The notes beneath the pieces were generated by a model. The model was not told the DNA's origin. It saw nothing but the letters and a program-made list of their open reading frames with translations, and ran no database searches. The position numbers were made by a program, and so were the translations under genes. A stretch of DNA of 64,000 nt from Parapedobacter sp964498395 (lineage in GTDB: Bacteria > Bacteroidota > Bacteroidia > Sphingobacteriales > Sphingobacteriaceae): contig CAZCHE010000006.1 of the NCBI GenBank assembly GCA_964498395.1, positions 124,001 to 188,000 of the forward strand, in the 5' to 3' direction. Below, in pieces: positions 18,006 to 26,382 of this stretch (its first letter is position 1; each line of letters starts with the position of its first letter).

Positions 18006-19820
18006 ATGAAGCATAAAAGCATTGCAGCAATTATTGGATTGATGACGATTGCACTCCTAGGGGTGATGGCGATGCAATACTTTTTTATCCGGCAATCGTA
18101 TGTCCAAAAAGTGCAACTTTTTGATGAATCGGTAAGGGCAGCGATCAACTCCGTAGCCTCCAAAGCGGAAAAACGGGAAGTCATGGAGCTCGCTCAAGCC
18201 CATCAAAAGAAAAACAGAGAAAAGTTTGAACGCGAACAGCGGAAATTGGAACAGCAACTGCGCATAAAAACAGAAATCGAGGAGCTGCGCAATAAGCAAG
18301 CCGACCTGTATCTGGCGTTCAAACAGCAGGAACAAGCGTTGGGCGAGCAGTTTTCAGTAGTCATACCCATTAAAAACGACTTCTTTGAAACCTATATTAA
18401 GGACCCCAAAAATCGGGATTGGGTAGAAGTTGATTTCGGGTATAACGCCATGATAGACGGGGGTATCCAGCGAAACGACAACACCGTCCGGGTTTACGCC
18501 ATCCGACAAGTGCCCATGCGCAAACCGCAAGATGATAGCGTGAGGTACCTGCTCCTATTGGGCGCGGATCCTTTCGCTACCCCACGCCTGAGCTATAGCT
18601 ATACGGCGCTCCCTCCTCGCCAGGACCTCAAATTAAACCCTGAAATAGCCCGGAAAGAGCGACAACTCAAACTACTGCAAGCAAATACCTTGATGGATAC
18701 CATCGCTATCCTCAGTGGGAAAAACCCGCAAGTAGTGGAGGATTTTGCTGCCGAAATCGAGTTATACAAGCGCCCCTTGAGCCAACGTATCAATGTGGCC
18801 TACATCAAAAGCGAACTGGAAAAAGAACTGTTGAGCCGAAATATCAAATCCCCTTTCAACCTGGAAATCAGGAACGAAAACTCGACACTATATTCGTTTG
18901 CCACCTTTGCGACGGAAAAAGCCCCTTCTGCCGGGAACACCTATTCCACGGAACTTTTCCCCGCGGATAACGACCAATCTTCCGGTCGCCTCTCGGTCTA
19001 TTTCCCCAACAAAAACAGCATCCTCATGGGCAATATGGCGGTGATGTTGTTTTCTTCGGTCGCCCTGTTATTGGTACTGGTGGGTTGTTTTGCGTACACC
19101 ATTTTCACCATACTCCGCCAAAAGAAAATATCGGAGATGAAAACCGATTTCATCAACAACATGACCCACGAGTTTAAAACCCCCGTGGCCACGATCATGA
19201 TTGCAAGTGAATCGCTGAAAGATCCCGAGATTTCGACCGACCAAACCCGTACCGCCCGCCTAGCAAACATTATATACGACGAAAACGTCCGCCTCGGGAA
19301 TCATATTGAGCGCGTGCTCAATATTGCCCGGCTCGAAAAAGATAACCTCAAACTGGAACATCGGGATGTGGATATCAACGATTTGGCCCAAGTGGTCGTA
19401 GACAGTATGGAGCTGCAACTACAGAAGCACGGCGCCCATGTACAGATGAACCTCGACGCCATCAATGCCACTGTAGCGGGTGATGAGTTGCACCTTTCCA
19501 ATGTGTTGTTTAACCTGATCGACAATGCGATTAAATACAGTAAAGAAAAACCTGAAATCACGATTAACACCAAGAACAGCCACCGGCAGCTTGTCCTTTC
19601 GGTAGCTGACAAGGGGATGGGGATGAGTAGGGATCAACTTTCCAAGATTTTCGACCAATTTTACCGTATCCCCACAGGCAACAGGCATGACGTGAAAGGC
19701 TTCGGACTGGGCTTGAGCTACGTGAACGATATCGTGAAGCGATTGGGAGGCAAAGTTCAAGTGAGAAGTGAAAAAGATAAGGGAACGACATTCGATGTCA
19801 TTTTACCCCTCAAAGGGTAG
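18006..19820 (+). CDS. Sensor histidine kinase (HAMP-less, two membrane segments)
   Basis: Membrane sensor kinase of 604 residues. TM1 covers residues ~4-25 (SIAAIIGLMTIALLGVMAMQ), followed by a periplasmic region rich in charged coiled coil (residues ~60-105), then TM2 near 341-368. The kinase core has the phosphorylated H388 in MTHEFKTPVATIMIASE, an N box (NVLFNLIDNAIKYS), and G boxes (DKGMGMS, GFGLGLSYV). The ATG at 18006 was chosen over the in-frame TTG at 17997 because it directly begins a normal signal-anchor (MKHKSIAAIIG). The OmpR-type response regulator follows after 34 bases. The stimulus is unknown. Confidence 0.94.
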   Translation: MKHKSIAAIIGLMTIALLGVMAMQYFFIRQSYVQKVQLFDESVRAAINSVASKAEKREVMELAQAHQKKNREKFEREQRKLEQQLRIKTEIEELRNKQADLYLAFKQQEQALGEQFSVVIPIKNDFFETYIKDPKNRDWVEVDFGYNAMIDGGIQRNDNTVRVYAIRQVPMRKPQDDSVRYLLLLGADPFATPRLSYSYTALPPRQDLKLNPEIARKERQLKLLQANTLMDTIAILSGKNPQVVEDFAAEIELYKRPLSQRINVAYIKSELEKELLSRNIKSPFNLEIRNENSTLYSFATFATEKAPSAGNTYSTELFPADNDQSSGRLSVYFPNKNSILMGNMAVMLFSSVALLLVLVGCFAYTIFTILRQKKISEMKTDFINNMTHEFKTPVATIMIASESLKDPEISTDQTRTARLANIIYDENVRLGNHIERVLNIARLEKDNLKLEHRDVDINDLAQVVVDSMELQLQKHGAHVQMNLDAINATVAGDELHLSNVLFNLIDNAIKYSKEKPEITINTKNSHRQLVLSVADKGMGMSRDQLSKIFDQFYRIPTGNRHDVKGFGLGLSYVNDIVKRLGGKVQVRSEKDKGTTFDVILPLKG

Positions 19821-19854
19821 CTAACGTACAATCTACGTGTTAAGATAAAAAGAG

Positions 19855-20550
19855 ATGCAAAAGATTCTATTGGCCGAAGACGACCCTAACCTGGGGGATA
19901 TCTTAAAAGATTATTTGGAACTGAAAGGCAAGTTTGATGTATCCCTCTGCAAGGATGGGGAAGAAGCCTTACGCCAATTCAATAAAGAAAAATTCGACCT
20001 CTGCATTTTGGACGTGATGATGCCCCGCAAAGATGGATTTACCCTAGGCAAGGAAATTCGTAAAATCGATGCAAACATCCCCATCATCTTTGCTACGGCA
20101 AAGGGCATGATGGAAGACAAAACCGAGGCCTTTAGTTTGGGCGGCGACGACTACATCACAAAACCCTTTCGGGTAGAGGAATTGCTCCTGCGTATCCACG
20201 CACTGCTCAAAAGGGCCTCCCGCAGTGATAAACAGCAAGACGATGAGCTGCAAGACAAGTTCCAGATCGGCGAATATCACTTTGACTATGTCGCGCAACA
20301 AATTGCTTATCAGGGCCATCAACAAAAACTTTCAACCAAAGAGGCCGAGTTATTACGCCTGTTGTGCATCAAGAAAAACGATGTGCTTACCCGCGAGGAG
20401 GCGCTACTCAAAATCTGGCATGACGACAATTATTTCAATGGCCGTAGCATGGATGTATTCCTGAGCAAGCTCCGCAAATACCTACGTGAAGATCCGAAAG
20501 TTGAAATCGTGAATGTGCACGGTAAAGGGTACAAACTCTTGGTAAGCTGA
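19855..20550 (+). CDS. OmpR/PhoB-family response regulator
   Basis: 231-residue DNA-binding regulator that takes phosphate from the kinase encoded just upstream. The receiver domain has the acidic pair in LLAEDDPN, phospho-acceptor D53 in CILDVMMPRKDG, and a conserved switch Thr/Lys (FATAKG, YITKPF). The C-terminal winged helix (residues ~135-231) ends in MDVFLSKLRKYLREDPKVEI then VNVHGKGYKL. A GTTAAAA direct repeat before the kinase gene is a possible binding site. Its stop codon is followed within three bases by a short inverted-repeat element. Confidence 0.95.
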   Translation: MQKILLAEDDPNLGDILKDYLELKGKFDVSLCKDGEEALRQFNKEKFDLCILDVMMPRKDGFTLGKEIRKIDANIPIIFATAKGMMEDKTEAFSLGGDDYITKPFRVEELLLRIHALLKRASRSDKQQDDELQDKFQIGEYHFDYVAQQIAYQGHQQKLSTKEAELLRLLCIKKNDVLTREEALLKIWHDDNYFNGRSMDVFLSKLRKYLREDPKVEIVNVHGKGYKLLVS

Positions 20551-20552
20551 TT

Positions 20553-20615
20553 GAACGCAGATTTCTTTTGCTAGGGTTACAAAATTATCCGTGTAAATCC
20601 GCATCATCCGCGTTC
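20553..20615. repeat. GAACGC...GCGTTC intergenic hairpin element (copy 1, short)
   Basis: The segment begins GAACGCAGATT and ends with TTATCCGTGTAAATCC then GCATCATCCGCGTTC. The right part closely matches the right arm of the longer element at 51286-51413; the left arm is reduced. It starts two bases after the response-regulator stop. It looks like a member of a dispersed REP-like family. Confidence 0.55.
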
Positions 20616-20687
20616 CAAAAGCATCATCGACGTGCGATAACCAAATATTTTTTGTGTATCTCAATCTTAATCCCGATATTAGCGGCC

Positions 20688-20792
20688 GCTTATGGAGAAA
20701 GGCAGAGGGAATGGACCCGGTGAAGCCTTAGCAACCTGTCAGCAGACAAGGTGCTACATTCTACTCTCGCGTTAAACGAGGGAAAGATAAGC
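20688..20792 (+). promoter_or_regulatory. SAM-I (S-box) riboswitch controlling metE
   Basis: The conserved S-box core is visible: AGAGGGA (20705-20711), GGTGAAGCCTTAGCAACC (about 20719-20736) and AAGGTGCTA (about 20748-20756). Stem P1 closes with GCTTAT (20688-20693) pairing with ATAAGC (20787-20792). It lies about 120 bases upstream of metE, the expected methionine-pathway target. Binding of S-adenosylmethionine should reduce metE expression. The downstream platform is GC-rich (20802-20824) but has no clear U-tract, so control of translation is as plausible as termination. Confidence 0.88.
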
Positions 20793-20913
20793 AGACACAA
20801 CTCACCCTTGTGCCCCTCTCCCCAAAGCAATCAAAAAAACAGATACGACACCAATGTCATACATACTTGGTGTGATTTGATTGTATATTAATATCTTTTA
20901 TTCATACATTATT

Positions 20914-23229
20914 ATGTTAAAAACCAACAATTTGGGTTACCCGCGTATCGGAGCCCTTCGTGAGCTGAAAAAGGCCAATGAAGCATATTGGGCAAAGAAA
21001 ACCAGCCAACAAGAACTTCTGGAGGCGGCACGCACCATCCGCGAAGGGAACTGGAAGACCCAACAAGCGGCGGGAATCGACTTAATTCCTTCCAATGATT
21101 TTTCGTTTTATGACCAAGTATTGGATCTTACGCTTACCGTAGGCGCCATTCCGGCACGTTATCAAGGTTTCGAGGTGGAAGATGCCTCTTCCTATAACCT
21201 CGATCTATATTTTGCCATGGCCCGCGGTTTTCAACAAGGTGGCTTTGACGTTACCGCAATGGAGATGACCAAGTGGTTTGATACCAATTACCACTATATT
21301 GTGCCTGAATTCGTAAAAGACCAGCAATTCCGGTTGACTTCCGAGAAAGCAGTCAATGAATTTAATGAGGCCAAACAACTGGGCATCACCACCAAACCCA
21401 TATTAATCGGCCCTATTACCTACCTATTACTAGGAAAAGAAAAAGAAGCTGGTTTCAACCGCTTAGACTTGATCGATCGCCTGCTTCCTGTTTACGAGGA
21501 ACTATTGGCCAAATTGGTACAAGCCGGTGCAGAATGGGTGCAATTCGATGAGCCTTTCTTGGCCTTGGATATCGATGACAAGACCCGCCAACTTTACCAA
21601 ACAGTATACAATCGTTTAACGGCTGCAGCCAGTGGCGCCAAAATCGTGGTGGCCACTTACTTCGAGTCGTTACGGGAAAATGCACAAACAGCCCTGAGCT
21701 TGCCCGTGCAGGCACTACACGTAGATTTGGTTCGTGGTGAAAACCAACTTGATGAGTTGCTCCCTTTGGTGCCCGAAAACCTTACCCTTTCACTGGGCGT
21801 CGTAGATGGCCGTAATATCTGGAAAAACGACTATGAAGCATCACTCAAAAAGATCAAGCAGGCTACCGACACCTTGGGTGCAGACCGTGTATGGGTTGCT
21901 CCTTCTTCCTCTTTGTTGCATGTGCCGTTTGACTTAGATCTGGAAGACAATGAACAATCATTGCCAGCTGAGGTGAAGAACTGGCTCGCTTTCGCCAAGC
22001 AGAAACTTGGGGAAGTGAAAGACCTTGCTGTGCTGGGTTCCGGCAATGCAGACGAAGCCACATTGGCACGTTTTGCCGATAACAAAGCTGCCCAACAAAG
22101 CCGCCGCACGTCTTCGTTGATTCACCGGGAAGAGGTAAAAACACGTGTGAAAAACATTACCGATGACGATGCACAACGGACCAGTCCTTTTGTTGCACGT
22201 AAAACAAAACAACAAGCAAAATTCAACCTCCCTGCTTTCGCGACCACCACTATCGGATCCTTCCCGCAAACCCGGGATGTACGTAAATGGCGGGCTGACC
22301 TGAAAAAGGGAGCCATTACCCAAGCGGAATACGACAAGCTGATTGCGGAAGAAACGGAGCGTACCATTCGCTTGCAAGAAGATCTGGATATTGACGTATT
22401 GGTACACGGTGAGTTCGAACGTAATGACATGGTGGAATATTTCGGTGAGCAACTGTCGGGTTATGCCTTTACTAAAAACGGTTGGGTGCAATCCTATGGT
22501 TCTCGTTGCGTGAAACCTCCTGTGATCTATGGCGATGTTTCCCGCCCAAGTGACATGACCGTTTATTGGTCTGCTTATGCACAGACGTTGACCAACCGTC
22601 CGGTCAAAGGGATGTTGACCGGCCCGGTAACCATTTTGCAGTGGTCATTCGTACGTAATGATCAGCCGCGTTCGGAAACCACTTACCAGATCGCATTGGC
22701 TATTTTGGATGAAGTGCAGGCCTTGGAAAAGGCAGGTATTAAAATCATTCAGATTGATGAGCCCGCCATCCGCGAAGGACTGCCATTGCGCAAGGCCGAC
22801 CACAAGGAATACTTGGATTGGGCGGTGCGTGCTTTCCGCGTATCTTCATCCAATGTGGAAGATGACACGCAAATCCACACGCACATGTGTTACTCGGAGT
22901 TTAACGACATCATCGAGCACATCGCTGCCATGGATGCTGACGTGATTACCATCGAAACTTCCCGCTCACAGATGGAACTGTTGGATGCGTTTGCAGACTT
23001 CAACTACCCGAATGATATCGGCCCAGGGGTATATGACATCCATTCCCCACGCGTGCCAAGCAAAGCCGAAATGGTGGAATTATTGAAAAAAGCGAAAGCC
23101 GTTATCCCGGCTGAACAACTTTGGGTAAACCCAGACTGCGGATTGAAAACGCGGGCTTGGCCAGAAACCAAAGCGGCATTGGAGTCCATGGTTGAAGCGG
23201 CCAAAACCCTAAGAGCCGAAACAGTATAA
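20914..23229 (+). CDS. metE: Cobalamin-independent methionine synthase
   Basis: Transfers the methyl group of 5-methyltetrahydropteroyl-triglutamate to homocysteine in the cytosol, the last step of methionine synthesis. The N-terminal half begins NNLGYPRIGALRELKKANEA. The C-terminal catalytic half starts near TTIGSFPQTRDVRKWR. Zinc/homocysteine residues are visible in QIHTHMCYSEFND (His and Cys) and in NPDCGLKTR (Cys). The length of 771 residues is normal for MetE. The ATG at 20914 was preferred to the in-frame TTG at 20881, which would add an unconserved hydrophobic leader. A SAM-I riboswitch lies upstream and a strong terminator at 23255 ends the unit. Confidence 0.97.
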   Translation: MLKTNNLGYPRIGALRELKKANEAYWAKKTSQQELLEAARTIREGNWKTQQAAGIDLIPSNDFSFYDQVLDLTLTVGAIPARYQGFEVEDASSYNLDLYFAMARGFQQGGFDVTAMEMTKWFDTNYHYIVPEFVKDQQFRLTSEKAVNEFNEAKQLGITTKPILIGPITYLLLGKEKEAGFNRLDLIDRLLPVYEELLAKLVQAGAEWVQFDEPFLALDIDDKTRQLYQTVYNRLTAAASGAKIVVATYFESLRENAQTALSLPVQALHVDLVRGENQLDELLPLVPENLTLSLGVVDGRNIWKNDYEASLKKIKQATDTLGADRVWVAPSSSLLHVPFDLDLEDNEQSLPAEVKNWLAFAKQKLGEVKDLAVLGSGNADEATLARFADNKAAQQSRRTSSLIHREEVKTRVKNITDDDAQRTSPFVARKTKQQAKFNLPAFATTTIGSFPQTRDVRKWRADLKKGAITQAEYDKLIAEETERTIRLQEDLDIDVLVHGEFERNDMVEYFGEQLSGYAFTKNGWVQSYGSRCVKPPVIYGDVSRPSDMTVYWSAYAQTLTNRPVKGMLTGPVTILQWSFVRNDQPRSETTYQIALAILDEVQALEKAGIKIIQIDEPAIREGLPLRKADHKEYLDWAVRAFRVSSSNVEDDTQIHTHMCYSEFNDIIEHIAAMDADVITIETSRSQMELLDAFADFNYPNDIGPGVYDIHSPRVPSKAEMVELLKKAKAVIPAEQLWVNPDCGLKTRAWPETKAALESMVEAAKTLRAETV

Positions 23230-23254
23230 TCTGTTAATGCGATAATTATTCCGA

Positions 23255-23286
23255 CCCCGCTACCTCAATAGGTAGCGGGGTTTTTT
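23255..23286 (+). terminator. Rho-independent terminator after metE
   Basis: CCCCGCTACCT (23255-23265) pairs perfectly with AGGTAGCGGGG (23270-23280) around a four-base loop, followed by TTTTTT (23281-23286). It is the clearest intrinsic terminator in the window. Confidence 0.92.
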
Positions 23287-23333
23287 ATGTCGTTCCCTTC
23301 GTTAACCAGCCATCGCCAACCACCAAAAAAACC

Positions 23334-23341
23334 TATCTTTG
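23334..23341 (+). promoter_or_regulatory. -7 element of trmD, near-leaderless
   Basis: TATCTTTG matches TAnnTTTG and ends four bases before the trmD ATG (23346), so transcription should begin at or next to the start codon. The preceding metE terminator means trmD needs its own promoter. Confidence 0.5.
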
Positions 23342-23345
23342 TGCC

Positions 23346-24023
23346 ATGCGGTTTGACATTATTACGGTATTGCCCGGCTTGTTGGAGAGTCCTTTCGCAC
23401 ACTCCATTCTGCAGCGTGCACAAAAAAAAGGCGTGTGTGAAATTGTCGTGCATAACCTGCGCGACTACGCCAACAACAAGCATAAAAGTGTAGATGACTA
23501 CCCCTATGGCGGGGGTAGCGGCATGGTCATGCAGATCGAACCCTTTGCCGCCTGCATCGAAAAACTACAGGCTGAGCGGGAATATGACGAAATTATTTTC
23601 ATGACTCCTGATGGTGAAACACTCAACCAAACCATCGCTAATAACCTGTCTACCAAAGGTAACCTCATCATCCTGTGTGGCCATTACAAAGGGATTGACC
23701 AACGCATTCGCGATATCTACGTCACGCGCGAGCTTTCCATCGGAGACTATGTGCTCTCGGGCGGGGAACTACCTGCCGCGGTGCTGGTCGATGCTGTCGT
23801 CCGGCTAATCCCGGGTGTGCTGTCAGACGAAACCTCCGCGCTGTCCGACTCGTTCCAGGGCGGTCTACTGGATGCGCCCGTGTACACCCGGCCTGCGGAT
23901 TGGCGTGGGCACAAGGTACCTGATGTATTGTTAAGTGGCAATGAAGCCGCCATCAACCATTGGCGCGACGAACAGGCCATCGCCCGCACAAAAGTCCGAC
24001 GCCCCGATTTGCTAGATGAATAA
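23346..24023 (+). CDS. trmD: tRNA (guanine-N1)-methyltransferase TrmD
   Basis: Methylates G37 next to the anticodon of tRNAs that read CNN codons, preventing frameshifts. It belongs to the SPOUT class. The N-terminus MRFDIITVLPGLLESPFAHS, the central GGGSGMVMQIEP and the trefoil-knot SAM-binding segment IGDYVLSGGELPAAVLVDAV are all characteristic. The length of 225 residues is normal. It is isolated from its common partners (rpsP, rimM, rplS), being flanked by metE and the trp operon. Confidence 0.97.
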   Translation: MRFDIITVLPGLLESPFAHSILQRAQKKGVCEIVVHNLRDYANNKHKSVDDYPYGGGSGMVMQIEPFAACIEKLQAEREYDEIIFMTPDGETLNQTIANNLSTKGNLIILCGHYKGIDQRIRDIYVTRELSIGDYVLSGGELPAAVLVDAVVRLIPGVLSDETSALSDSFQGGLLDAPVYTRPADWRGHKVPDVLLSGNEAAINHWRDEQAIARTKVRRPDLLDE

Positions 24024-24054
24024 CCCTGTTTTTTCGTGTTTTTGGCCAGAAAAA

Positions 24055-24084
24055 TTTGTTTAGCCAAATTTTTTTATATTTTTG
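24055..24084 (+). promoter_or_regulatory. trp operon promoter
   Basis: TTTG at 24055-24058, an 18-base spacer and TATTTTTG at 24077-24084 match the Bacteroidota consensus. Transcription should start near 24090, almost at the leader-peptide ATG (24092). A second -7-like sequence (TACTTTTG, 24282-24289) lies just before trpE and could give attenuator-independent expression, but it lacks a -33 partner. Confidence 0.62.
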
Positions 24085-24091
24085 CTACCTT

Positions 24092-24178
24092 ATGTTGATT
24101 AAGATATATCATAACAGTGCATGGTGGTGGCCCGTGGAAAAAAATGTCGGGCACTGTGATATGTTATCATATTCATAA
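24092..24178 (+). CDS. trpL: trp operon leader peptide
   Basis: A 28-codon ORF, MLIKIYHNSAWWWPVEKN followed by VGHCDMLSYS, contains three consecutive Trp codons (24122-24130). It lies between the trp promoter and a terminator hairpin, upstream of trpE. When charged tRNA-Trp is scarce, the ribosome should stall at the Trp run and free downstream RNA to form an antiterminator. The product itself probably has no function. It is too short for usual gene callers. Confidence 0.88.
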   Translation: MLIKIYHNSAWWWPVEKNVGHCDMLSYS

Positions 24179-24237
24179 TCAACCAAAGCCTTTATGAAAA
24201 ATTGGCCCGACGTTTTGAAAATCCGTCGGGTTTTTTT
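24115..24237 (+). promoter_or_regulatory. trp transcription attenuator (mutually exclusive hairpins)
   Basis: Element 1 GCCCG (24130-24134), aided by CAGTG (24115-24119), pairs with element 2 CGGGC (24148-24152) and CACTG (24152-24156). Element 2 GTCGGGC (24146-24152) can instead pair perfectly with GCCCGAC (24205-24211), which is part of the terminator stem. Element 1 lies directly after the three Trp codons, so a ribosome stalled there would mask it and favour the antiterminator. This is the classic leader-peptide attenuation design, read directly from the bases. Confidence 0.85.
24206..24237 (+). terminator. Attenuator terminator before trpE
   Basis: CCCGACG (24206-24212) and CGTCGGG (24224-24230) form a 7-bp stem followed by TTTTTTT (24231-24237). 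Its 5' arm is also the target of the antiterminator sequence at 24146-24152. Confidence 0.88.
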
Positions 24238-24298
24238 GTGTTATTTTGAGTAAATGAAAACCGTTACCATATAGAAAAAGTTACTTTTGGAGAATACC

Positions 24299-25708
24299 AT
24301 GACATATCGATTCAAAACCACGTACAAGCACCTTTTGGCAGACACCACTACGCCCGTAAGTACGTACCTACGCCTTCGCGACGTGTTTCCAAACAGCTTA
24401 TTGCTAGAGAGCTCCGACTACCATAGCCGGGAAAACAACATGAGCTATATCTGCTGCGAACCGATAGCAGGCATCAAGCTCGATCAAGCGCAATTGGAGA
24501 TCAAGTACCCCGGAGGCATCGTAGAAACAAAGCCCGCCGCAGAAATCAACCTCCGTCAAGAAGTCTCGCAATTCCGGGAAGCATTTAGCGCGAATGGCGA
24601 TTCCGAATTCAAGTTTATCTCCAATGGCCTATTCGGCTTCTTTACATTTGACACGGTGACGCATTTTGAAGATATCGAGCTGAAAAGCACAATCGACCCG
24701 GCACGCAATATCCCGTTTATGCAATACCATGTGTATCGGTATGTCATCGCCATTGACCACTTCCGTAACCAGCTGTTTATCTTTGAACATCAGCTGGAGG
24801 GCGATGAGAGCGAGTCTGGGCTGGAAAAGCTCCAATACCTCATCCAAAATAAGAACTTCCCCGAATATAGCTTCTCGCTCAATGGAGCAGAATCGGCTAC
24901 GATGACAGATGATGGTTTCAAGGCGTTGGTCGTCAAAATGAAAGAGCATATTTACCGAGGCGACGTCTTCCAAATCGTGCCATCGAGGGGATTTTCGCGA
25001 CCTTTCCTTGGCGACGAATTCAATGTGTACCGAACATTGCGTTCCATTAACCCTTCGCCCTACCTGTTTTACTTCGATTACGGTGATTTCAAGCTCTTCG
25101 GTTCATCGCCCGAAGCCCAGTTGACCATCCGCAATCAGGAAGCTACCATATACCCGATTGCCGGTACCTTTAAGCGAAGCGGCAACCCGCAGCAAGATGA
25201 GGAGATCGCCGAAGCACTCAAAGCCGACCCCAAGGAAAGCGCAGAGCACGTGATGCTGGTCGATTTAGCGCGAAATGACCTGAGCAGGCATTGTGAAAAC
25301 GTCCATGTCAAATCCTATAAAGAAGCACAATATTATTCGCATATCATCCACTTGGTGTCCAAGGTTTGCGGTACGCTAAAAGATGGTGTCAACCCGTTTG
25401 ATGTGGTCGGTGACACCTTTCCGGCAGGAACACTCAGTGGGGCACCCAAACACATGGCCATACAGCTGATAGACCGGTATGAAAATCAACAACGGAGTTT
25501 CTACAGCGGGGCGATTGGCTACATGGGGTTCAATGGAGACTTCAACCATGCCATCATGATTCGTTCATTCCTCAGTAGAAACAACACGCTCCACTACCAG
25601 GCTGGGGCAGGCATCGTCTCCGATTCAAACCCAGAGAACGAGCTGAATGAAGTAGACAATAAAATCGCGGCATTGCGCAAAGCACTGGAATTGGCACAAG
25701 ATATTTAA
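24299..25708 (+). CDS. trpE: Anthranilate synthase component I
   Basis: Converts chorismate plus ammonia (delivered by TrpG) to anthranilate, the first committed step of tryptophan synthesis. The tryptophan feedback-binding motif LLES is visible in SLLLESSDYHSRENNMSY. The chorismate-binding domain shows GDVFQIVPSRGFSRPF, IYPIAGTFKRSG, ESAEHVMLVDLARNDLSRHC and GTLSGAPKHMAIQLID. The ATG at 24299 fits better than the in-frame TTG at 24287. It is preceded by a Trp-codon leader peptide and attenuator, which supports assignment as trpE rather than pabB. trpG follows 35 bases later. Confidence 0.95.
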   Translation: MTYRFKTTYKHLLADTTTPVSTYLRLRDVFPNSLLLESSDYHSRENNMSYICCEPIAGIKLDQAQLEIKYPGGIVETKPAAEINLRQEVSQFREAFSANGDSEFKFISNGLFGFFTFDTVTHFEDIELKSTIDPARNIPFMQYHVYRYVIAIDHFRNQLFIFEHQLEGDESESGLEKLQYLIQNKNFPEYSFSLNGAESATMTDDGFKALVVKMKEHIYRGDVFQIVPSRGFSRPFLGDEFNVYRTLRSINPSPYLFYFDYGDFKLFGSSPEAQLTIRNQEATIYPIAGTFKRSGNPQQDEEIAEALKADPKESAEHVMLVDLARNDLSRHCENVHVKSYKEAQYYSHIIHLVSKVCGTLKDGVNPFDVVGDTFPAGTLSGAPKHMAIQLIDRYENQQRSFYSGAIGYMGFNGDFNHAIMIRSFLSRNNTLHYQAGAGIVSDSNPENELNEVDNKIAALRKALELAQDI

Positions 25709-25743
25709 CAAAAAGTTCAACCGATTATCACACAATACAAAAG

Positions 25744-26382
25744 ATGGACCGTTTGCCAAAACATTTACCCAAGATACTGGTTATCGACAATTACGATTCT
25801 TTTACATTCAACCTGGTTCACCTATTGCATGAGTGTGGACATGACGCTACCGTGTGGCGCAATGATAAATTTGCATTGGAAGAGGTGGCCGCTTTCGACA
25901 AGATTCTGCTTTCTCCCGGCCCGGGCATACCTGAAGAGGCGGGCCTGCTGCTGGATGTAATCCGGGAGTACGGTTCTTCCAAGAGCATCCTTGGCATTTG
26001 CCTAGGCCAACAAGCCATTGCTGAGGTCTATGGCGGTACTTTATATAACCTAGCCAAACCCGTTCACGGTACGGCCACGCCACTTCGTGTGACCGTGCCC
26101 AGCGAGGCAATCTTCAACGGACTTCCTCCATCGTTTCTCGTAGGCAGGTATCATTCCTGGGCGGTTTCCCGCGAACGGTTCCCAGACACGCTCCAGATCA
26201 CAGCTGAAGACGACAATGGGGTGATTATGGCCCTTTCTCACCGTGAATTTGATATAAAAGGGCTTCAGTTCCACCCCGAATCCGTCCTTACGGAACATGG
26301 AAAAGAAATGATTGCCAACTGGTTAACACCGACCCACATTCACCAAGCATTGACTATAGAGAAGAATGACTATACTGGATAA
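25744..26382 (+). CDS. trpG: Anthranilate synthase component II (glutamine amidotransferase)
   Basis: Class-I amidotransferase subunit that releases ammonia from glutamine for TrpE. The N-terminus ILVIDNYDSFTFNLVHLLHE, the oxyanion/nucleophile segment ILGICLGQQAIAE (Cys 86) and the His/Glu pair in GLQFHPESVLTEHG are all present. In many bacteria the same protein also serves aminodeoxychorismate synthase for folate. Its 3' end overlaps the trpC start by 17 bases, which implies translational coupling. Confidence 0.94.
   Translation: MDRLPKHLPKILVIDNYDSFTFNLVHLLHECGHDATVWRNDKFALEEVAAFDKILLSPGPGIPEEAGLLLDVIREYGSSKSILGICLGQQAIAEVYGGTLYNLAKPVHGTATPLRVTVPSEAIFNGLPPSFLVGRYHSWAVSRERFPDTLQITAEDDNGVIMALSHREFDIKGLQFHPESVLTEHGKEMIANWLTPTHIHQALTIEKNDYTG

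Noticed and set aside
21958..22491. 177-codon minus-strand ORF inside metE
   Set aside because: Antisense to highly conserved MetE catalytic sequence, with no independent support.
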